From contig JABMNN010000093.1 in NCBI GenBank assembly GCA_013204545.1, forward strand, positions 45,683 to 109,682: DNA of 64,000 bases, given 5' to 3'. Source of the DNA: Chloroflexota bacterium. GTDB lineage: Bacteria; Chloroflexota; Dehalococcoidia; Lucifugimonadales; Lucifugimonadaceae. Below are positions 9,141 through 16,792 of this stretch, in pieces. The position numbers were made by a program, and so were the translations under genes. Every line of letters starts with the position of its first letter. Position 1 is the first letter of the stretch. The notes under the pieces were generated by a model that saw only the letters and a list, made by a program, of their open reading frames with translations, made no database searches and was not told where the DNA came from.

Positions 9141-9562
9141 CGAATGTCTAATCTGACGAAACACATTTGTGCAAAAAACCACGTGAATAGATAATTTCGA
9201 CCCAATTACTGCTGGCACCCTCAACACCGTCTGGATCTAGACTCCAAGTACAAATCTGATCAACTCGACTGATTTTGGTGATTGTCGGACACGAAAAAAC
9301 CTTGGGTTTCTCTAGGATTTCCTCTAATTCAATGGCAATGTGAATGCCACGGATGGATTTGAACCGCCGAACAGAGGTTTTGCAGCGATAATCCTATAGA
9401 ACGCCAAAATCCGATTAAGTACGATTATGAGTTCAATCACAGGGTTTTGATTCCGTTGAAATTCGCCTAAATAGGTCAAAGTAAATCCGCGGTGGCTGTC
9501 AATTTTCAAACGTGTATCGCTGTGAAAAATGTGTGAGCAAAATACCCCAATCAGCATTTTGG
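9141..9562. other. Non-coding stretch between two cassettes
   Basis: No convincing protein reads through this interval in any frame. It holds the Cys-like tRNA remnant at 9344-9386 and a small hairpin near 9295-9309 (AAACC/GGTTT) that could be a weak terminator. The rest appears to be AT-rich eroded spacer. Confidence 0.5.
9344..9386 (-). repeat. tRNA-Cys(GCA)-like 3'-half remnant
   Basis: On the minus strand the sequence CTGCAAAACCTCTGTTCGG followed by CGGTTCAAATCC and CCGTGGCA reads like the 3' half of a tRNA-Cys: anticodon loop with GCA, a T-loop TTCAAAT and an acceptor 3' strand. A matching 5' half is not present. It lies in the same gap as the second Lys-like remnant, which suggests that more than one tRNA-targeting element has inserted here. 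The call is less certain than for the Lys copies. Confidence 0.5.
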
Positions 9563-10534
9563 TTATATACCTTGAATGACAAGATTTTTTGGCGTCGCAC
9601 CATCAATTACCCTCTGCATATTCTCGAAAGCAATTCCGACCCGGCGTGGGTAACTCTCATAGGTTTGCCCTGCCAGATGCGGTACCACCACCACGTTGTC
9701 GAGTTGGAGAAGTGGGTTGTTGGGCGGAGTAGGTTCTTGCTCGTATACATCCAGACCCGCTCCCCATATCCGATGTTCTCGCAATGCCTCCAATAACGCA
9801 TCCTCCTGCACAACTGGACCTCGGCATGTGTTGATCAGAATTGCCGACCGCTTCATCAGGGCAAGTTCGTTACCCCCGATAAGCCCGTTAGTCGAATCGT
9901 CCAACGGTATGTGCAATGTCACAATGTCAGACTCGGACAGTAGGTGGTCAAGATCGACCCGTCTTGCACCGAAGGCTTTCTCTGCTTCTGGCTTCGCTTC
10001 GATATCTGTGTAGATTATTTCGGTATTGAAACCTTTCACCAGTCGAGCGGTAATAGATCCGATATTTCCGAGACCGACTATGCCGACCGTCTTGCCTTCA
10101 ATCTCATATGTGTCGTGTCCTACCGCACGATCGACAATCCAGTTACCGTTCCTCAGAGCGCTATCTGTCCAAACCAGATGACGGTAGAGCGAGAGCATCA
10201 GGGTGAGAGCGAGTTCAGCCACTCCCTGCGAGTTTGTTCCGCTTGCGTTGGCGACAGCAATTCCGAGTTCGCCCGCGACCGATACAGGAACGTCGTCGGT
10301 TCCTGCGTGAAGAGACTGAACCAATCGTAGATTTTTTCCTGTACGGAGAATCTCAGGAGTGATCTTGCCGTAGAAAAACATTAAGAAATCAGCACCCGAC
10401 ACCTCAGCATGCAGTTCGTCGGTTGTCGTGGTCAGTGGATCGAGAATCACGACGTCCCATCCGGCCGGTGACAGCGATTCTACAATGCCATGTACTACCG
10501 ACTCTCGTGGAACGTATGCAACTACTTTAGGCAA
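9563..10534 (-). CDS. D-isomer-specific 2-hydroxyacid dehydrogenase
   Basis: A 323-residue NAD-dependent D-2-hydroxyacid dehydrogenase, which interconverts a 2-oxo acid and its D-hydroxy acid in the cytosol. The Rossmann motif VGIVGLGNIGS lies near residue 148. The catalytic Arg segment INTCRGPVVQ and the Glu in YEQEP follow, and the catalytic His is in VVPHLAGQT. Length is normal. It could be a phosphoglycerate, glyoxylate or lactate-type enzyme; the family does not reveal the substrate. It stands alone between tRNA remnants 2 and 3 and points toward the dehydratase gene. Confidence 0.88.
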   Translation of the reverse strand: MPKVVAYVPRESVVHGIVESLSPAGWDVVILDPLTTTTDELHAEVSGADFLMFFYGKITPEILRTGKNLRLVQSLHAGTDDVPVSVAGELGIAVANASGTNSQGVAELALTLMLSLYRHLVWTDSALRNGNWIVDRAVGHDTYEIEGKTVGIVGLGNIGSITARLVKGFNTEIIYTDIEAKPEAEKAFGARRVDLDHLLSESDIVTLHIPLDDSTNGLIGGNELALMKRSAILINTCRGPVVQEDALLEALREHRIWGAGLDVYEQEPTPPNNPLLQLDNVVVVPHLAGQTYESYPRRVGIAFENMQRVIDGATPKNLVIQGI

Positions 10535-10894
10535 ATCTATCTCCTGATATTCACAACTTTGGTCACACCGTAAAAAGTCTCTTTATACTACCGGCGCGAT
10601 CGAAATGTAATGATCGAGACAGACATGAGTGGGCGTTTCGGATCTGGGACTCGACAGTCTAGTGACCGGTAATCACGAATCTGACAGAAGCCACTCGAGT
10701 TGACGGGCACTGTGGGGATCAAATTCATGACCGCCGAATTAAAAGTCCGATGTTCATTGATGTTATGGGTTAGACCTGCTGATTCGACAAAAACGACTGA
10801 CACTCGTCGGGCATTTCAGGTGGAATAGTGACGAGATAATGCGCTTACAGACTTGCCGCCTCCGATACATTCCGTCTCAACAGCCAACAGAAAC
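10535..10894. other. Non-coding stretch with tRNA remnant
   Basis: About 360 bases between the dehydrogenase start and the end of the integrase pseudogene. The only recognisable content is the third Lys-like tRNA remnant (10701-10753). The stretch near 10560-10600 may hold the promoter of the minus-strand dehydrogenase. Confidence 0.5.
10701..10753 (-). repeat. tRNA-Lys(UUU)-like 3'-half remnant 3
   Basis: On the minus strand CATCGGACTTTTAATTCGGC is identical over its first 15 bases to remnant 2, covering the anticodon stem and loop with UUU. It is followed by a degraded T-arm (ATTTGATCCCCACA) and acceptor end. It is in the same orientation as the other two copies and lies about 140 bases from the end of the integrase pseudogene, consistent with an attachment-site scar. 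Confidence 0.6.
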
Positions 10895-11839
10895 CTATAT
10901 TCGAATCCCAAACCCGAATCGCCTGCTAGCTTTGAATCCCAGTTCCTGTGCAGTAGACGAAGCATATCGCTGGACCATTTCATTACTGCTCCACCCGGTA
11001 ATCTTCATAAGGTCAGATTCACTCCCGCCGTCAGCTAGCCAGTAGTGTGCGAAGACGTGTCGAAACGTGTGGAGATTGACGGTGCGCAAGCCCAGCTTGT
11101 TCAGCCCGACACTCCAGCATTTGCCGAAGACCATCGTCCGTCTCGACCCTTTTTACCCAATCACAACCAGCGCAGGTCAGAGTGCGGGCTTTTCGCCCTT
11201 GCTCTAATATAGCGATCGAGCGCTTTGACCGTTCTTGGATCTAGCGGAACTTAACGATCACGTCCGCCCTTTCCGAGGACCCTTGCGACTCCGACGTCGA
11301 GGTCAAGGTCGTTTTCGAGTGGGTTGTCAGGGTCGAACCTAAGGTTCGCGATCTCTTGTCGCCGCGCTCCGGTCGTCACAAAAAAATCTGAGGATTGGTA
11401 AGATCACGCCGCTCCTCAAATCCTTTGCCTGTACAAACCTTGAGAAGAGAGGATATGTCTTCTGGTGCCAGTACACGGACTTGCTTCTCTGGAACCTTGG
11501 GGGACTTCATGTTCACCATAAGGCTCGACTCTGTTGAGATTTCTCCATCTTCAATGGCCCATTTTAAAAATGCTCGCAACCCTCCGAATCGGTTGGCAGC
11601 GGTCGAAGGAGTCCACTTCTCAAGTTGGTCAGCGATATAGTGCTCAACGTGCCCCCGCTTGAGCTTTCCGAGATACACTGGCACCCTCGGTCTCGGACGA
11701 ATTATGCGAGTTGCGTACAGGCCTCTAGATAGGTCTTGATCGTCTTCGGACTCTTGTTAGAAGCGAGCAGATGTTGCTTAAAGCTGGTGATATTTATGGT
11801 GAGATCACCGGTAGTTTCGGTAGACTGTTTATGTGCCAT
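10895..11839 (-). pseudogene. Tyrosine recombinase (integrase) pseudogene
   Basis: Reading frames in turn gives a nearly complete phage-type tyrosine recombinase of about 310 residues. From ATG at 11839 comes a SAM-like core-binding domain (SFKQHLLASNKSPKTIKTYL), then YIADQLEKWTPSTAANRFGG. The catalytic domain has the first Arg in TTGARRQEIANLR, a Lys in VLGKGGRDR, the HTFRH box, GW as the second His/Trp position, and the nucleophile in QRYASS. Lesions: an in-frame TAA near 11705, a shift near 11390, and stops or shifts between 11140 and 11240. All catalytic positions are still readable, so the decay is moderate. Confidence 0.85.
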
Positions 11840-11905
11840 ATAGACCTTCCGCGCGATAATTTTTTATGGATTTTCCAAAATTATCAGGTGTAAGAGCGCT
11901 AAGCG

Positions 11906-11931
11906 CACCTGCTGTTTGGTTTCAGCAGGTG
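11906..11931. repeat. Perfect 9-bp inverted repeat resembling a tRNA anticodon arm
   Basis: CACCTGCTG and CAGCAGGTG form a perfect 9-base stem around an 8-base loop. The right arm and loop resemble the anticodon arm of the tRNA-Thr 40 bases downstream: both have GCTGTTT and CAGCAGGT. It is not followed by a T-run on either strand, so it is a poor terminator. It lies between the integrase pseudogene start and the tRNA gene, where an attachment-site remnant would be expected. Confidence 0.55.
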
Positions 11932-11951
11932 TAAAAAAGAACCAAATCCAC

Positions 11952-12026
11952 GCCAACGTAGCTCAGTGGTAGAGCAGCTGTTTCGTAAACAGCAGGTCGG
12001 AAGTTCAATCCTTCTCGTTGGCTCCA
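11952..12026 (+). tRNA. tRNA-Thr (CGU anticodon)
   Basis: A full cloverleaf: acceptor GCCAACG pairs with CGTTGGC, D-arm GCTCAGTGGTAGAGC, anticodon arm CTGTT-TCGTAAA-CAG region with anticodon CGT, T-arm with TTCAATC, discriminator T and encoded CCA. It reads ACG codons. A strong terminator follows at 12041-12076. The decayed integrase lies on its 5' side. Confidence 0.95.
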
Positions 12027-12040
12027 TCTCAACTCAAACT

Positions 12041-12076
12041 AAAAAGAACCCTCGACAATTTTCGAGGGTTCTTTTT
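12041..12076. terminator. Bidirectional rho-independent terminator
   Basis: A 15-base perfect inverted repeat (AAAAAGAACCCTCGA and its complement TCGAGGGTTCTTTTT) with a 6-base loop. T-runs lie on both strands, so it can end both the tRNA-Thr transcript and the convergent oxidoreductase gene whose stop lies at 12082. Confidence 0.93.
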
Positions 12077-12081
12077 ATGTC

Positions 12082-12558
12082 TTATTCGAATGTGTTACTT
12101 GATTGTTCGGCGATAAAGACAGGAATTATACGATCTGTTTTATCTTGATAATCCTGATACGGAGGGTAGGCTGCCACGGCGAGATCCCAAAGTCGGTGTT
12201 TCTCGTCTGGGTCAGAAATCTCTCGAACGCGCATAGAGAAAACCTCTGTTGCGTCGCGAATTTCGACATCAAGATCAGCTTTCAGATTGTGATACCAAAC
12301 TGGGTGCTTCGGTGCCCCACCCATTGACGCAACAAGAATGTAACTCTTACCGTCTACTGCCCTCATGAGCGGAGTTTTTCTAGTCGCACCTGTCTTTCGG
12401 CCTCGATGAGTCACTAATATCACTGGCATGCCGGAGTCCTTAAGGGTTGTACCTTTCGTGCCTTTGCTGCTTTCAATCAACTCGACTTGGTCAGCTACCC
12501 AAGCGGCCGGGCTAGGTATGTATTCGCCCATGAGTGATTCCTGTTCCAATGGTTGCAC
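12082..12558 (-). CDS. Deazaflavin(F420)-dependent nitroreductase-family protein
   Basis: A 158-residue split-barrel protein of the DUF385/Ddn family. Landmarks are VILVTHRGRKTGATRKTPLM, VASMGGAPKHPVWYHNL and the DLDVEI strand, which in relatives line the F420 site. Family members reduce nitro compounds, quinones or unsaturated lactones with reduced F420. Whether this organism makes F420 is not shown in the window. The Met at 12531 (MGEYIPSPAAW) is a likelier start than the upstream one, since family members begin about there. It ends at the bidirectional terminator. Confidence 0.85.
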   Translation of the reverse strand: MQPLEQESLMGEYIPSPAAWVADQVELIESSKGTKGTTLKDSGMPVILVTHRGRKTGATRKTPLMRAVDGKSYILVASMGGAPKHPVWYHNLKADLDVEIRDATEVFSMRVREISDPDEKHRLWDLAVAAYPPYQDYQDKTDRIIPVFIAEQSSNTFE

Positions 12559-12903
12559 TCCGTACTTGGCAGTCGAACATACAACGCTGCATGCTAGCCA
12601 TCAACCTGTGTGTTAGTAACTCGGTCAGTCGACCGGACTGCAACACGTTGGTGGAAAGAAACTCGAATATTCCCTAAACAAAAGCGGCCCCGCCAGCTTT
12701 GGATCGCCGACAGAGCCTGTGTCACCCAGTGAGTCCCCATTGGGTGACACTAATAACGATACAACCAAGTACGGCACAAGTGGGTATCTTAGTCGGCGAA
12801 TACGCAACATAAGACTTCCAAATTGGATGACCTGTGAAACAATTTCTATTGTCCGATACGATTGGACAAGGCTTGTTGACCCGGATTATCAAAAGTACTT
12901 ATT
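12559..12903. other. Intergenic stretch with hairpin only
   Basis: About 345 bases between divergently read genes (F420-type protein on minus, lipoprotein on plus). No protein or RNA gene is recognised. It contains the inverted repeat at 12719-12750 and presumably promoters for both flanking genes. Confidence 0.5.
12719..12750. repeat. 10-bp perfect inverted repeat
   Basis: GTGTCACCCA and TGGGTGACAC form a perfect 10-base stem with a 12-base loop. No T-run follows on either strand. Its place in a divergent promoter region makes an operator or an RNA hairpin in a 5' leader possible, but function is unknown. Confidence 0.6.
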
Positions 12904-13515
12904 TTGCCTCACGTGCCCCTAATCTCTCAGTACCTTTCACAGCGTTATCTGCTAGCCGCGCTGATATTTATCTCAACGCTACTCGTTGCCGCATGCAGCG
13001 GTGGTAGTGAACATAACTCAGTCGAATTCGACCCCGAAAGTTCGTTGATTGCGTCAATAAACATTTCTTCTCCGGCATTCGACAATGGTGCTGCAATACC
13101 GGTTGAATTTACTTGCGACGGCGACAACACCTCACCTCCACTTCGCTGGTCGGACGTTCCTGATGGAACCCACTCGATCGCAATCGTTGTTGACGATCCC
13201 GATGTGCCTAGCGGAATATTCCGTCATTGGTCCATATTCAATATCCCATCTGGTAGACGTTCGCTGACTGCCAATCAACCTACGTTTTTTGAGCTTAAAG
13301 ACTCAACTCGTCAAACATTGAATGATAATGGCAGCACGGGTTATAGCGGACCTTGCCCATCTCTGGGTCAAGAGCATGAGTACGTGTTCTTTATATATGC
13401 GTTGACAGAGCAACTTGAACTCGAAGAGAATGCCTCACCACAGGCCGTATCAGCAGCACTAAGAGGTCGAGTTCTTGGTACCGGCTCGTTCTCAGGTATG
13501 TACGCTCGCCGTTAG
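12904..13515 (+). CDS. PEBP/YbhB-family lipoprotein
   Basis: A 203-residue secreted lipoprotein. The N-terminus has a hydrophobic segment ending in LLVAACSGG, a lipobox with Cys near residue 31. The rest is a phosphatidylethanolamine-binding-protein (Raf kinase inhibitor-like, YbhB/YbcL) domain: FTCDGDNTSPPLRWSDVP, IVVDDPDVPSG, FRHWSIFNIP, and the ligand-pocket segment GYSGPCPSLGQEHEYVFFIYAL. Such domains bind phospholipid head groups or other anions; the bacterial role is mostly unknown. The start is a TTG; no better start is seen. A second lipoprotein gene follows about 95 bases later. Confidence 0.9.
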   Translation: MPHVPLISQYLSQRYLLAALIFISTLLVAACSGGSEHNSVEFDPESSLIASINISSPAFDNGAAIPVEFTCDGDNTSPPLRWSDVPDGTHSIAIVVDDPDVPSGIFRHWSIFNIPSGRRSLTANQPTFFELKDSTRQTLNDNGSTGYSGPCPSLGQEHEYVFFIYALTEQLELEENASPQAVSAALRGRVLGTGSFSGMYARR

Positions 13516-13610
13516 TACATTTGAGGGTTTACCCCACCTTCAACACACCTACAGCACACCTAACATTGCGTTAGAAATTCCCGAACACGTATTTACTTGC
13601 GGAGCTGATA

Positions 13611-14063
13611 ATGTTGCGTCGTTTTCTACTCATAGCAGTTGCTTCATTCTCGATAATAGCGGTCGCGTGCTCTGTTGGCGGTGGTGAGATAAAGCCCGCA
13701 GATTCCTACGTTTCACTATCGGCTGCACTCGAATCTGCCGGAATGAAAGTCGGAGAACAAGTTGAGAACAACTTCCTGTTTGCGGGTCTTTTCTCTGTCG
13801 CAGGAGTTGAATTGACCGCCAGTGGCCAAGCTATTCTTGCGTTCGAATTTGCTTCTCCAGAGGAGGCATCCGAACAGGCAGCACTCGTATCTCCTGATGG
13901 CTTTGGCATCGGACTCAAATACATCAACTGGATTAACACCCCTCAGTTCTTCCTGAACGGTCGTATGATCGTTGTGTACGATGGCTCTCAGTCGTTGGTC
14001 ACGGACACACTCACCGCAGCGATGGGTGAGCAGTTTGCTGGTGAAGCACCTGGTGGAGCGTAG
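13611..14063 (+). CDS. Small lipoprotein of unknown function
   Basis: A 150-residue protein with a clear lipoprotein signal: MLRRFLLIAVASFSIIAVAC, with the lipobox AVAC at residues 17-20. GGAG lies 8 bases before the ATG. The mature part is acidic, has no cysteine, and contains repeated Ala/Glu-rich helices and strands (VELTASGQAILAFEF). I do not recognise the domain. Gene order suggests it may be co-transcribed with the PEBP lipoprotein upstream. Confidence 0.75.
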   Translation: MLRRFLLIAVASFSIIAVACSVGGGEIKPADSYVSLSAALESAGMKVGEQVENNFLFAGLFSVAGVELTASGQAILAFEFASPEEASEQAALVSPDGFGIGLKYINWINTPQFFLNGRMIVVYDGSQSLVTDTLTAAMGEQFAGEAPGGA

Positions 14064-14130
14064 TCCAGTTGGTCTGGTAACCAGTTAGTCTTGTTTGAAT
14101 AAATTCGCAACTATCTGACCATATCTCAAC

Positions 14131-14937
14131 TTGCTTCGAAACTCGTTTGTACATATCCAAGGATTCACCATCGATGACGAGGAGGATCTGTGGGCGAACG
14201 GGGTAAGGGATTGGGACGATGCTCTTGCCTCGGACCAGTTGAACGCTGAGCAGCGTCAATCACTTGAGATATCTTTAGCTGCCCTTGCGGCTCGTGATGC
14301 TGTGTACTTCAGTGAGCAGTATCGAGCCGGGTCGAGATGGCGTTTGCTTCCTGATTTTGACGACGAAACTGCCTTTCTCGACATCGAGACAACCGGGCTA
14401 GGAGGTGATTCGTATCTCACAATGTGTGGCATACTTGATTCTTCCGGATTCAAGGCCTATATCAGGGGCGACAACCTCGATCAGCTAGTTAATGACTTAG
14501 ATCAATACAAACTGGTCGTCACGTTCAATGGAATATCGTTTGATGTTCCGTGGCTCAGGAGAGAGCTTGGTCCACTTTTAAACAACGCGGCCCATGTCGA
14601 TCTGATGCACGTATTTCGAGGTCTTGGACTCCGCGGAGGTCTCAAAAAAATCGAGAAAACTGTGGGTCTTGACCGTGGTGGTGATCTGTCGATGCTCACG
14701 GGCAGGGATGCAGTCGTGTTGTGGAATTTGGCTCAGGACGGTGAACCAAACGCGTTGGAGACATTAATCCGATACAACGCTGAAGACGTTTCATCGTTGC
14801 CACGGCTAGCAGAGTACGCCTATGGTCAGAACTCAGTTGGAACACCAATGGCGGTCCCCGGATATTTTTCCACTGCTCGGTTCGATACCTCGACTTTGCC
14901 TTACGATTCTTCGTTAGTCCAATACCTGTGCAGATGA
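14131..14937 (+). CDS. YprB-like ribonuclease H-fold exonuclease
   Basis: A 268-residue protein of the RNase_H_2 (YprB) family, a DEDD-type 3'-5' exonuclease fold. Seen: AFLDIETTGLGG near residue 77 (first Asp and Glu), VTFNGISFDVPWL (second Asp), HVDLMHVFR, and IRYNAEDVSSLPRL (last Asp). All four acidic positions are present. The N-terminal part, FVHIQGFTIDDEEDLW through WDDAL, is the short helical region usual in the family. The start is TTG at 14131, supported by the family-typical LRNSFVHI beginning. The nucleic acid target is not known. Confidence 0.85.
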   Translation: MLRNSFVHIQGFTIDDEEDLWANGVRDWDDALASDQLNAEQRQSLEISLAALAARDAVYFSEQYRAGSRWRLLPDFDDETAFLDIETTGLGGDSYLTMCGILDSSGFKAYIRGDNLDQLVNDLDQYKLVVTFNGISFDVPWLRRELGPLLNNAAHVDLMHVFRGLGLRGGLKKIEKTVGLDRGGDLSMLTGRDAVVLWNLAQDGEPNALETLIRYNAEDVSSLPRLAEYAYGQNSVGTPMAVPGYFSTARFDTSTLPYDSSLVQYLCR

Positions 14938-15028
14938 TGCGGTAATTGGGTGCTAGACTTGCTGCTTCGTTCTCATAAACCCGCGTACACGCGGACTAAC
15001 CGGTCACTCCAATATCCCCGCGTACCGT

Positions 15029-15958
15029 TTGGGTACAAAGGAACAACTGGCGAGAGTATTGTCGGCACTTCTGTACACCGAACACCCAATTCTGAGTAAT
15101 ACAGTTTTTCTAGCAGCTTGGGGCGGATGGCCAGATGCCGCCGAATCTGCCACTCGATCTCTTCGCGAGCTTGTGCGCCAACTGTCGGCTACACTTTTCG
15201 TATCGATCGACCCGGAAGATTTCTTCGATTTTGCTGAACAAAGGCCCATGATTTCCAATGAGTCTAGCGGATCTCGAAAACTTACTTGGCCTAAGAACGA
15301 GTTCTACTACTGGAAGGCCGATGATGGCGGTCGTGATCTGCTTATATTCATCGGCGTCGAGCCTAACTTGAAATGGCGAACATACACCGACCTTATTCAC
15401 AAAATTGCAAGTGAAAGCGACACTAGGCTCCTAGTGACTGTCGGCGCACTTCTTGATTCGGTACCTCACACAAGATCACCACGTGTAACAGGCTCCTCAG
15501 TAAATACCGATCTAGGTCCAGGATTTGAACACATCAGGTATGCAGTACCAAACTACGAAGGGCCCTCTGGGCTTACCTCCGTTCTCGTAGACCGACTTGG
15601 TCAGGACAATATTCCATCGGCCAGCATCTGGGGACACTCCCCTCATTATTTGCAGGTGGCACAGAATCCAACACTCACTCACGCTATTCTCTCAGAACTG
15701 CAACAGTTCATTGCAGCCCCTATTGATCTAAGTAAACTAGCTAAGGAAGCCGAAGAATTCGATGAAAATTTGGTTAGGGCGCTGTCTGATCAGCAGGAAA
15801 TTGAAGGCTATGTGAAGCGACTTGAGGAACGATACGACTCCGAAGAGGAGTATCGGCAAAGCCCTGAACCAGCTGCGCTAGTCCAAGAACTTGAAGATTT
15901 TTTACGCCAGCAGCGCGGTTCTGATGAAACTGCTGAAGACGGGGACAACGACGATTGA
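15029..15958 (+). CDS. PAC2 family protein
   Basis: A 309-residue protein related to proteasome assembly chaperone 2 and archaeal and actinobacterial PAC2 proteins. Landmarks: FLAAWGGWPDAAESATRSL, the DFAEQRP segment, LLIFIGVEPNLKW, LLVTVGALLDSVPHTR, and WGHSPHYL near the C-terminal third. A charged coiled tail, EEEYRQSPEPAALVQELEDF, follows and ends in acidic residues. The function in bacteria is not established. The start is uncertain: TTG at 15029 is used, but TTG at 15059 is equally in frame. The next gene overlaps its stop by 4 bases, so they are translationally coupled. Confidence 0.85.
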   Translation: MGTKEQLARVLSALLYTEHPILSNTVFLAAWGGWPDAAESATRSLRELVRQLSATLFVSIDPEDFFDFAEQRPMISNESSGSRKLTWPKNEFYYWKADDGGRDLLIFIGVEPNLKWRTYTDLIHKIASESDTRLLVTVGALLDSVPHTRSPRVTGSSVNTDLGPGFEHIRYAVPNYEGPSGLTSVLVDRLGQDNIPSASIWGHSPHYLQVAQNPTLTHAILSELQQFIAAPIDLSKLAKEAEEFDENLVRALSDQQEIEGYVKRLEERYDSEEEYRQSPEPAALVQELEDFLRQQRGSDETAEDGDNDD

Positions 15959-16722
15959 GCAAAATATCCGACCGACTCAATAAACTCGGTCATACTGAAC
16001 GATCTGGATTTGGCTTTGGTGCTCGTGCTGTAAGCATAAAAATTCCAGTCATCCTTGTTGCCGTGTCCATTGACAAGGCCAGTGACTCTAACGGACTGAC
16101 TGCTGACCTTTTCATTCTGGGTGCCGACTCAAAAGGTGCCGCTCAGACGACCCCTGTCACGAATGCTGAAATCTGGGGTGTCTCAGTGTTGGGAGGATCG
16201 GCAAAAGAGATAGACGCCGCCGTTAAAGAAGGCGCCGATTTTGTCATCATTGAAAGTGACTTGGCTCCGGGCGCAGCATTGCGAGATGACTCGACTGCAA
16301 AAGGCTTTGTGGTCGGCCTAAATGTTACTGAGGACCGTTCAAAAGCGATCGATTCAGGTCCGTTTGATTTCCTCGTAGTCAACGGATTAGACATCGAATT
16401 GCCTTTGAATGTCGGTTCTGTACTCGATGTTCAAGAGCAACTCGCACGGTATTCAAATCATATTTTCTTGCGTGTCAAGGAGATTCCTGATCAGATAAGC
16501 CTTGAGCTATTGCGCGATATCGGAATATCAGCCCTTATTTATGAAGCCAAAACAGTCACCGATTCCGATCTGACTGCACTCCGTGAGGCAATTGACCAAC
16601 TGGAACCCAAGAAACAGAAAAGTCAGGGAGGGGCAACTCTTCCTCGTACTTCCGACTTGTTCTCCCAAGACGACGACGACGATGATAACGAAGACGAGTT
16701 TGAAGACGAGGACTGGGTTTAA
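15955..16722 (+). CDS. Conserved protein of unknown function with acidic tail
   Basis: A 255-residue protein starting with TTG inside the PAC2 stop codon (TTGA overlap). It has alternating strand-helix segments (VILVAVSID, ADFVIIES, DFLVVNGL, NHIFLRVKE, ISALIYEA), a pattern like a partial TIM barrel or Rossmann-type fold. The C-terminus is highly acidic (DDDDDDNEDEFEDEDW). No catalytic motif is recognised. Tight coupling to the PAC2 gene suggests a shared complex or pathway, which is inference. Confidence 0.75.
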   Translation: MSKISDRLNKLGHTERSGFGFGARAVSIKIPVILVAVSIDKASDSNGLTADLFILGADSKGAAQTTPVTNAEIWGVSVLGGSAKEIDAAVKEGADFVIIESDLAPGAALRDDSTAKGFVVGLNVTEDRSKAIDSGPFDFLVVNGLDIELPLNVGSVLDVQEQLARYSNHIFLRVKEIPDQISLELLRDIGISALIYEAKTVTDSDLTALREAIDQLEPKKQKSQGGATLPRTSDLFSQDDDDDDNEDEFEDEDWV

Positions 16723-16792
16723 GGCTATTGAGACCACTCACAGGTTTCAGACGTAGAAGTCTGAAATGACGTGCGACTAGCAGGAAATCACT

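Noticed and set aside
11906..11938. Hairpin before tRNA-Thr as a rho-independent terminator
   Set aside because: An A-run, not a T-run, follows on the plus strand, and the minus strand has its T-run on the wrong side.
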